DNA of 64,000 bases from Chelonobacter sp050613185. Its GTDB lineage: Bacteria; Pseudomonadota; Gammaproteobacteria; Enterobacterales; Pasteurellaceae. Shown here piece after piece: positions 57,458-64,000 of the stretch (position 1 is its first letter; every line of letters begins with the position of its first letter). Where the stretch lies: positions 1 through 64,000 of the forward strand of contig NZ_CP192511.1 of NCBI RefSeq assembly GCF_050613185.1, in the 5' to 3' direction. Position numbers and translations under genes: made by a program. The notes beneath the pieces are model-generated. The model searched no databases, was not told where the DNA came from, and saw nothing but the letters and a program-made list of their open reading frames with translations.

Positions 57458-58855
57458 TTAGCGCAAAATTTTAACCACCCGACTTAACACTGCCCCTTGA
57501 CTAAATCGGGTTAGTAACTGATCATTCAATTCTAGTTGACTGCTGGCGGTAATCGCTTTACCGGCTTGGTTTTGCGAAATCGAATAACCGCGCGCCAACA
57601 CATTCAATGGGCTGAGGCTGTTTAATTGCGAACACAGTTGCGCCAGTTGATGACCGTCGGTCAATAAGATTTTCTCGATTAAACTGCGCAACCGCACTTG
57701 CTGTTGTTGCAACTGCTGTTGCTGCCGCCCGATTCGATACGGTAATGGATTTTGCTGTAAACGCTGTTGCAGATTCACATAATGGTGGCGTTTAGAATCC
57801 AATTGGCGTTGAATGCCATGACTCAGGCGTTGCTGCATAAATTGTGTGTGTTGCCGTTGCTGATCCAAACGACGTTGAATCGCCTGTTCCAAGCGTGCGA
57901 TGATTTGCCGGGTTTGTTGCCGTTGCAGCTGTAGTTGTTTGCTCGGGTGTTGTTGGTTCAGGCGAAGATTCAGCCGTTCCCATTGCTGTTGTTTACGGCC
58001 GAACAGGCGATCAAAGGCGATTTCCAGATGTTGTTGGCGGTATTGTAGCTGCTGTAACAATTCGCGCTGATCGCGGCTCACCAACTCTGCCGCCGCCGAT
58101 GGTGTCGGCGCGCGCAAGTCGGCAACAAAGTCGGCAATCGTCACGTCGGTTTCATGCCCCACCGCGCTGATAATCGGAATGGCGGAGGCAAAAATCGCGC
58201 GTGCCACCGCTTCTTCGTTAAAGCACCACAGATCTTCCAACGAACCGCCGCCACGTCCGACGATCAACACCTCCACCTCTTGACGGCGGTTTGCCAGTTC
58301 GATCATCTGCGCAATCTCTGCCGTTGCCTCTTTGCCTTGCACTTGTGTCGGGTAGATCACCACCTCCAAACTGGGATCACGCCGTTGCAACACCTGCAAA
58401 ATATCCTGTAATGCCGCCCCGCTTTTTGAGGTAACCACGCCGACTCGACGGTTAAAGTGCGGTATCGGCTTTTTCAACTGTTGCGCAAACAACCCTTCCG
58501 CCGCCAGTTTTTGTTTCAGTTGTTCAAATTGTTGTTGCAGCAAGCCGTCACCTGCCGGTTGCATACTGTCGATAATCAGTTGGTAATCGCCACGCGGTTC
58601 ATACAAGCTCACCGACGCGCGCACCAGCACTTGCATTCCGTTTTGCGGGCGAAAGCCGACGCGCAAATTTTTCATGCGGAACATAGCGCAGCGCACTTGC
58701 GCGTTTTCGTCTTTGAGGCTGAGATACCAATGCCCTGAAATCGGTTGGCTGAAATTGGAAATTTCCCCCGTCAGCCAAATATGCCCAAGTTGCCCTTCGA
58801 GTAGCAAGCGCGCGGTGTGGTTCAGTTGACTGACGGAGTAGATAGTTTCTTGCAT
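57458..58855 (-). CDS. xseA: Exodeoxyribonuclease VII large subunit
   Basis: 465 aa. An N-terminal OB fold (HIWLTGEISNFSQPISGHWYLSLKDENAQVRCAMF) is followed by the catalytic domain (RVGVVTSKSGAALQDIL, GGGSLEDLWCFNEE, SAVGHETDVTIADFVADLRAPTPSAAAEL). A long Gln/Arg-rich coiled coil (about residues 270-390) and the LNVLARGYSI end complete it. With XseB it degrades single-stranded DNA. Glutamine density in the coil is high but the pattern is normal for the family. Confidence 0.95.
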   Translation of the reverse strand: MQETIYSVSQLNHTARLLLEGQLGHIWLTGEISNFSQPISGHWYLSLKDENAQVRCAMFRMKNLRVGFRPQNGMQVLVRASVSLYEPRGDYQLIIDSMQPAGDGLLQQQFEQLKQKLAAEGLFAQQLKKPIPHFNRRVGVVTSKSGAALQDILQVLQRRDPSLEVVIYPTQVQGKEATAEIAQMIELANRRQEVEVLIVGRGGGSLEDLWCFNEEAVARAIFASAIPIISAVGHETDVTIADFVADLRAPTPSAAAELVSRDQRELLQQLQYRQQHLEIAFDRLFGRKQQQWERLNLRLNQQHPSKQLQLQRQQTRQIIARLEQAIQRRLDQQRQHTQFMQQRLSHGIQRQLDSKRHHYVNLQQRLQQNPLPYRIGRQQQQLQQQQVRLRSLIEKILLTDGHQLAQLCSQLNSLSPLNVLARGYSISQNQAGKAITASSQLELNDQLLTRFSQGAVLSRVVKILR

Positions 58856-59285
58856 GAGGTTACCTGTCTTTTCTGTATCGTGCCAGCCTACAGTTTAACT
58901 GGAATTCGTAAAAATTACCTACGGCTTTCAAGCAAACATAAAGATAAAAACACACTTCAAGTATCAAAAATACAGTTTACACTCCATTTCGATCATAATT
59001 TACGCACCAATTAAAGTAATGATAAGTAATATCATTTATAATTTGTGAAATGGCTCACAAATTTACGCTTTAAAATCTAGTCTTACTGTGTTCTCTTTAT
59101 ATAATCCGTTTTTCTATTATCCCGCTTTATGAATATCTTTTCTATTTTTTGCAAATGAAACAAGTAACGATATGAAATTATATTCTTTGTAAATTATATT
59201 GCTAATGGTGCAACAGGGCGTACCATGCAAGGAAAAAAATAATCATTAGTCATTATTTTCTATTGATTATTTCTCAGAGGTAGTT
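58856..59285. other. 430-bp AT-rich control region upstream of tpsBA
   Basis: No coding frame with a ribosome-binding site. It holds the perfect CRP-type site listed separately and A/T-rich tracts. The divergent promoters of xseA and tpsB must both lie here. Confidence 0.6.
59044..59059. promoter_or_regulatory. Perfect CRP site upstream of tpsB
   Basis: TGTGA-AATGGC-TCACA fits the CRP consensus exactly and is flanked by AAATT-like symmetric A/T sequence (AATTTGTGA...TCACAAATT). It lies 227 bp before the tpsB start and 189 bp before xseA. Confidence 0.75.
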
Positions 59286-60935
59286 GTGTTATTTGCATTT
59301 AAGAAAAAGAAAAAATCCCCTTGGCTCACTTATTCCGTATTACTGCTTGGATTACCATTGAGTTTTGCGGCACAAGCAGTAAACGAACACGAACAACAGC
59401 TGCGCGAAAGTGAGCGGGCTATTCAGCAAAAAATTGAAGAAAACCGCTATCAGCAATTATCACCGCATTCGCCGTCCGGTATCACAAGTGAAGAAATCCC
59501 GCTTTCCGAGGCATGTTTGCCATTAAATGGGCTTCAATTATCCGGTATCAGCTTATTAAAAGAACAAGATTTAGCCGGATTATCGCCGATTCCGGCGGAT
59601 TGTATTAGCGATAGTAACGTGAATCGCCTCATTCGCGAAATCACTCAGCGTTATCTAGACAAAGGTTATATTACTGCAAGAGCGGTTTTTGCCCCGTTGG
59701 ACGAAAATAATACGTTGCGCCTGCATTGGGTCGAGGGCGTATTAGAAGCGATAGAAAGTGAGGATCACACTATCGCCCTTGATTATCTCTTTCCAAATCT
59801 GATTGGGAAGCCACTAAACATCCGTGATTTAGATCAAGGGCTGGATCAGCTCAACCGTTTGCAGTCACATCATGCAACTCTGGATATTTTACCGGCAACG
59901 CAATTTGGCGGCTCAATTGTCCGCTTACGCAATCAAACCAAATCGCCCTACCGTGTAACGCTTTCTCTAGATAACTATGCCAGTCGGCAACATGGACGCT
60001 TGCAGGGTCAACTCGGCTTCAGCATTGATAACCTTACCGGGCGGGCCGATTTTTTAGCCTTGAGCTATGGACAACCGCTCACGAAAAAAGCCGAAAATAA
60101 TAACCGCACTTACAGCGCATTATATTTGATTCCTTATGGTTATTGGACTGCAAGCCTATTCGCCTCTCAAGCAGAATCCGCCACTCGCCTACCGCTATCC
60201 GGCGCACGTTATCAAGGCGCAAGCCGCCAGCTTGGTTTTCGTTTGGATCGCGTACTAAACCGCCACCAAACGCATATTATTACTTTGAGCAGCGGATTGA
60301 GCCACAAGCGCAGCCAAAGTGAATTACTCGGTTATCGCCATCCTGATCAAAACCTACGCTTAAGCATCGCCGAACTGAATTTGGATTACCTAAAATTGAT
60401 AGGCGAGCACACCATTAATGTCAATATCGGCGTGCAGCGCGGTTTGGGGATCTTCGGCGCAACAAAAGCCACATCCGAACACCTGACTGAACCGCACTTT
60501 AACAAATGGAGCTTGAATGTTAATTGGCACTATCCAATAAATACGCTGCGATTCCATCACCAGATTGTCGCACAGTATTCGCCGCAGCGTTTGCCCTCAG
60601 TGGAAACGCTTGAGCTCACCGGGCGCAACAGTGTCCGCGGATTTGATTCATTCAGTTTCAGCGGCGACAGCGGTTGGCTACTACGCAACAATATCTCTTA
60701 TCCAATCCATTATCGCACCCTGCAACTTTCCCCCTATGCGGGATTGGATACAGGGCGACTTTTTAACCGACACGGCAACAATGCTTGGCAAAGTGCGGTC
60801 GGAACAAGCTTTGGGATTCACTTGCGCTATAAGCAGCTAAGCGGATCTTTTTCTTTTGATCGCGGTTGGTTTGTGTCGTCACCCGTGCGCCAAAATGAAA
60901 GCCGTATGTTAGGCAAAATTACACTCTCTTTTTAA
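59286..60935 (+). CDS. Two-partner secretion transporter TpsB (ShlB/FhaC/HecB family)
   Basis: 549 aa from GTG 59286 (GAGG 6 nt upstream). An atypically long signal peptide (PWLTYSVLLLGLPLSFAAQA) with a basic start is followed by POTRA domains (about residues 75-200; CLPLNGLQLSGISLL, RLIREITQRYLDKGYITARAVF). A 16-strand barrel ends in Phe, with the VRGF motif in GRNSVRGFDSFSFSGDSGW. It exports the adjacent TpsA across the outer membrane. Confidence 0.92.
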   Translation: MLFAFKKKKKSPWLTYSVLLLGLPLSFAAQAVNEHEQQLRESERAIQQKIEENRYQQLSPHSPSGITSEEIPLSEACLPLNGLQLSGISLLKEQDLAGLSPIPADCISDSNVNRLIREITQRYLDKGYITARAVFAPLDENNTLRLHWVEGVLEAIESEDHTIALDYLFPNLIGKPLNIRDLDQGLDQLNRLQSHHATLDILPATQFGGSIVRLRNQTKSPYRVTLSLDNYASRQHGRLQGQLGFSIDNLTGRADFLALSYGQPLTKKAENNNRTYSALYLIPYGYWTASLFASQAESATRLPLSGARYQGASRQLGFRLDRVLNRHQTHIITLSSGLSHKRSQSELLGYRHPDQNLRLSIAELNLDYLKLIGEHTINVNIGVQRGLGIFGATKATSEHLTEPHFNKWSLNVNWHYPINTLRFHHQIVAQYSPQRLPSVETLELTGRNSVRGFDSFSFSGDSGWLLRNNISYPIHYRTLQLSPYAGLDTGRLFNRHGNNAWQSAVGTSFGIHLRYKQLSGSFSFDRGWFVSSPVRQNESRMLGKITLSF

Positions 60936-60987
60936 GAGATGCTTTTTAACAATCCTATTTATAATTATCACCTTAAAGGAAAAGAAA

Positions 60988-63900
60988 ATGCGATCATTTA
61001 AGTTATCATTCCAAGGGAAGCTCAGTTGTACGCTCAGCCTAGCCTTGTTAGGCGGCATGACATCAGCGCTTTCTCATGCTAATCAACAAATTATTGGCGG
61101 CGGCAATCACGCACCAACAACGATTACGACCGCAACAAACGGCGCCGCGGTGATCGATATTGTTCGCCCAAATCCACAAGGGCTATCACACAATACCTAC
61201 GATAAATACAACGTTGATACCGCCGGTGCGGTATTGAACAACTCGCTCAACGACGGCAAATCCGTACTCGCCGGTGAGCTGAAAGCCAACCCGAATCTAA
61301 CGCCCAATCAAGCCGCAAAAGTCATTTTAAATGAAGTCGTCAGCCGCAATCCTTCATTATTATTAGGGCAACAAGAAGTTTTCGGCATAGCCGCAGATTA
61401 TGTGTTGGCAAACCCTAATGGTATCACCTGCGACGGCTGTGGGTTTATTAATATCCCCCGGGCTTCAATGGTGGTCGGCAGTGCCGAAATCGAACAAGGC
61501 AAAATCAAAAACCTGCGCACCGCTGCGCAAGGCAACAATAACAGCCTGACCATTAAAGAAAAAGGCATTTCCGGCAGCGATGTATTAGATTTAGTCGCAC
61601 CGAAAATCACCGCCTCCGGCAAAATTCAGGCCAAACAAGAGATCAACAGCTACACCGGTCGCAACACCGTTGATTATGAAAGCAAAAAAGTGACAAACCG
61701 CCACAATAAAGAAGCGGGTTTAGACGGTTACTATGTCGGTGGCATGCAAGCCGGGCGTATCAATATTGTCAGCACCGGCGCAGGTAACGGCGTGAATCTC
61801 AGCGGTGATATCCAAACCGCGACGGGCGACGGGTTGAATGTGAATGCAACCGATGTGATCAATTTTGTTGCTGCCGATATTAAAGGCAATGTGAAAGCCA
61901 TCGGACAAGATGTCAACCTAGATGGCAAACTCGTTGAACAGACAAAACACCGCGAGCGAGACGGCAACTATTCGGCTTATTATGGCGCAAGCAAAAAGCG
62001 TAATGAGCAAGAATCGCAACAGTGGAAAAAAACTGAAATTCAAGGGGATAACGTCGTATTGGCGGCAAAAAACAGCGTCAATGCCAATGCTGCCGCTATT
62101 CAAGCCAAATCCTTACAGATTGTCGGCAGAAAAGTGGATTTAACCACACAAAAAATCAAAGATAAAGACACGGAGATCGACCACAACTGGAAATATTCTT
62201 GGGAATACAATCAAACCAAAGTCAAACACAACGAAAAACAAGAGGGCAACCGTTTTCGAGCCGACGATGTTTCCATTCGTGCGACGGCTGATGATCTCAA
62301 TATCAGCGGAAGTTTAATCGAAGGGCACGATAAATTGCTGCTCAAAGCCGATAAAGGCAGTGTTCTCACTCACGGCAGTGTTGAGAAACAAACCAGCGTT
62401 GATAGCGGTAATAAACGAAACCATACCGCAGCATTGGAAACCGGCAGTTGGAATATCACCAGTGAGAAAGAACATCTGCATAAAACCGAACTGGCGAGTA
62501 ATGGCAAAATCGGCATTTCAGCGGCAAAAAATGTCGAACTCAGCGGCACGAATCTGAATGGCAGTGACGATATTTTATTACACGCCAACGGCAAAGTGAT
62601 TATCGGTTCACAACAGATCAACAATAACAAAGTAGTGCGTGATAACCAAACCTACTGGGGCGGCATTGGCGGCGGTTATGACAAAGACAATAATCACAGT
62701 GATAAATTGCAGATTGCTTCTGAAATCAATGCCAAAGGCATTGTGGTCGTCAGCGGCGATCAGGGCGTGCAAGTCACCGGCAGCCATATCGTCGCCGCTA
62801 AAGGCGGTTATGCGCAAGCCAGCCAAGGCGCAATCCGTGTTGATAATGCCACCGATTTCAGCCATAACATTATCGATCAACGTAATGGAACGGTGTTTAA
62901 TATCACCAAAGATTCCCAATCTATCAATGAAACCAGCGAGAGTGCTAAACAATCGGAATTAGTCTCTAACGCCAAATTTGCACTGATCGCCAATCAAAAC
63001 ATTGATGTGATCGGCAGCGTGGTTAAAGTGGCGGAACAGCTCAATCTCACCGCCGTCGGCAATATCAATATCGCAGGCGCACAACAGAACTTAGATCGCC
63101 AAAGCAAAACCACTGAGCTGAAAGGCACAGCCTATGCCAAACAAGACGGAGATAAGCAATATCGTGCCGGTGTCGGTTTGGAAATGAATTCGACCGCGGA
63201 AGCACGCAGCGAAACCAACCATGTTGCCAGTTTAGTACAAAGCGGCTCGCTGAAGATTGACAGTAAAAACGATGTCAATATTAAAGGTTCAAAATTAAAA
63301 ACCGGCAACGGCGATGCAACCATTAACGCCGAGAACATCCATATCACAGCGCAACAAAATACCACTGTCGTCAATAGCGAAAGTCGCACCGCCGGTTTCG
63401 GCGTCTATGCCGGTGGCGGTATGGATCGGGTGACGGTCGGTTTAGAAAGCGGTTTTAACAAAACCAATGTTGAAAAAGAAAGCACAACGGCACTGGAATC
63501 GGCTACTGAAATTGCCGGCAATCTACAGCTAAATGCCAAAAACAGGTTGCAATATGAGGGCGGTCGCCATCAAGTCGCCGGCTCCCTCACTGAAACGGCA
63601 AACACGATCCAACGCCAAGCCGCAAGTAACGGTGAAAAATCGACCACCACCACCGTCACGTTCAATCATGATGTCGGTACGGGTATCGAACTCAGCGGCA
63701 TAACTCGTCCAATCGAAAAAGCGGTGAACAACCTTGCCGACGGTAGCCCGGTCAGCGCATTTTCCTCTATCGGCGGCGTCGGTGCGCCGAATGCCGGTGT
63801 CACCATGAAATTCGGCGGCGGCAAAAAAGTCGAAAACCTCGACAGCAGCCAAGCCAAAGTGACGCAAATCGAAGCGAGCAGCGTGAACGCCACGGCGGAT

Positions 63901-64000
63901 CGTATTCATGACCAAGCCACACGCTATCAAGCCACAGAGGGGGCGATCACCTTAAACGCGCAAGAATATGCCAACGTCGCGGCAGAAAACCGCAAAAATG
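60988..64000 (+). CDS. TpsA filamentous haemagglutinin-like exoprotein (partial, runs off window)
   Basis: An open frame of more than 1000 codons from ATG 60988 (AAAGGA upstream) to the window end. Signal peptide (LSCTLSLALLGGMTSALSHA), then the TPS secretion domain (about residues 35-280) with NPNGITCDGCGFINIPRASMVVG and the conserved NPNL/NPNG-type turns. Haemagglutinin-type beta-helix repeats follow (GDNVVLAAKNSVNANAAAIQAKSLQIVGRKVDLTT). It is 52 bp after tpsB with no terminator between, so the two form an operon. Whether it is an adhesin, haemolysin or CdiA-type toxin depends on the missing C-terminus. Confidence 0.9.
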   Translation, partial: MRSFKLSFQGKLSCTLSLALLGGMTSALSHANQQIIGGGNHAPTTITTATNGAAVIDIVRPNPQGLSHNTYDKYNVDTAGAVLNNSLNDGKSVLAGELKANPNLTPNQAAKVILNEVVSRNPSLLLGQQEVFGIAADYVLANPNGITCDGCGFINIPRASMVVGSAEIEQGKIKNLRTAAQGNNNSLTIKEKGISGSDVLDLVAPKITASGKIQAKQEINSYTGRNTVDYESKKVTNRHNKEAGLDGYYVGGMQAGRINIVSTGAGNGVNLSGDIQTATGDGLNVNATDVINFVAADIKGNVKAIGQDVNLDGKLVEQTKHRERDGNYSAYYGASKKRNEQESQQWKKTEIQGDNVVLAAKNSVNANAAAIQAKSLQIVGRKVDLTTQKIKDKDTEIDHNWKYSWEYNQTKVKHNEKQEGNRFRADDVSIRATADDLNISGSLIEGHDKLLLKADKGSVLTHGSVEKQTSVDSGNKRNHTAALETGSWNITSEKEHLHKTELASNGKIGISAAKNVELSGTNLNGSDDILLHANGKVIIGSQQINNNKVVRDNQTYWGGIGGGYDKDNNHSDKLQIASEINAKGIVVVSGDQGVQVTGSHIVAAKGGYAQASQGAIRVDNATDFSHNIIDQRNGTVFNITKDSQSINETSESAKQSELVSNAKFALIANQNIDVIGSVVKVAEQLNLTAVGNINIAGAQQNLDRQSKTTELKGTAYAKQDGDKQYRAGVGLEMNSTAEARSETNHVASLVQSGSLKIDSKNDVNIKGSKLKTGNGDATINAENIHITAQQNTTVVNSESRTAGFGVYAGGGMDRVTVGLESGFNKTNVEKESTTALESATEIAGNLQLNAKNRLQYEGGRHQVAGSLTETANTIQRQAASNGEKSTTTTVTFNHDVGTGIELSGITRPIEKAVNNLADGSPVSAFSSIGGVGAPNAGVTMKFGGGKKVENLDSSQAKVTQIEASSVNATADRIHDQATRYQATEGAITLNAQEYANVAAENRKN

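Noticed and set aside
57458..58855. Long frames on the opposite strand of xseA and similar antisense frames inside guaA, guaB, aroF, terL and J
   Set aside because: They mirror the codon structure of strongly supported genes, have no ribosome-binding sites and no recognisable protein features.

Overview
This window is chromosomal DNA of a member of the Pasteurellaceae. The evidence is the DNA-uptake signal AAGTGCGGT (or ACCGCACTT), which occurs about once per kilobase throughout, together with Haemophilus/Pasteurella-like core genes (tyrA, aroF-type DAHP synthase, rpsO, sppA, trxA, ldhA, guaAB, xseA). The genus cannot be fixed from the sequence alone.

Layout. (1) 1-5083 is core chromosome: two copies of a two-gene small-membrane-protein module flank priC in opposite orientations, followed by the aroF-tyrA tyrosine operon, rpsO and a tRNA-Ser(UGA). 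(2) 5026-47139 is a complete 42-kb lambda/HK97-type siphophage prophage integrated in the 3' end of that tRNA; 131/132-bp direct repeats mark attL and attR. (3) 47103-64000 is core chromosome again: a decayed integrase tail from an earlier element, nitroreductase, sppA, trxA, ldhA, guaA, a HAD phosphatase, guaB, an aminotransferase, cytochrome b561, xseA, and a two-partner secretion locus (tpsB and tpsA; tpsA runs off the end).

Prophage logic. A CI repressor (18940-19698) and a Cro/YdaS-like protein (19845-20081) flank PR; the same operator sequence recurs at PL. The leftward operon begins with a structured leader carrying a boxA-like sequence and a small basic protein that could be an N-type antiterminator. 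It continues with DUF2800, DUF2815 and DUF2303 proteins, a KilA-N antirepressor module, a DNA polymerase I-type polymerase, VRR-NUC and SNF2 proteins, a putative excisionase and the integrase. The rightward operon holds a primase-helicase that contains an array of seven iteron-like motifs, then a second repeat field that looks like a replication origin, then antiterminator Q with a textbook late promoter and terminator. Lysis (holin, endolysin, nested Rz/Rz1), HNH, terminase, HK97 head, tail chaperones with a -1 slippery site, tape measure and M-L-K-I-J tail-tip genes follow.

Most unusual parts. (a) An antirepressor control locus with a C4-type antisense RNA, a second decayed copy of the same RNA/target unit, and an in-frame amber codon splitting KilA-N from its C-terminal domain. 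(b) A USS-free, AT-rich, separately transcribed gene pair (12954-14581) with the architecture of an interbacterial toxin and an exported immunity protein; a (TA)n tract lies between its ribosome-binding site and start codon. (c) A second USS-free cargo island in the tail operon (lipoprotein, exonuclease-BRCT fusion, DUF2513 fragment next to an IS3-like end, membrane peptide). Starts were refined by ribosome-binding sites and overlaps. Functional names rest on recognised motifs and gene order; no database search was run.
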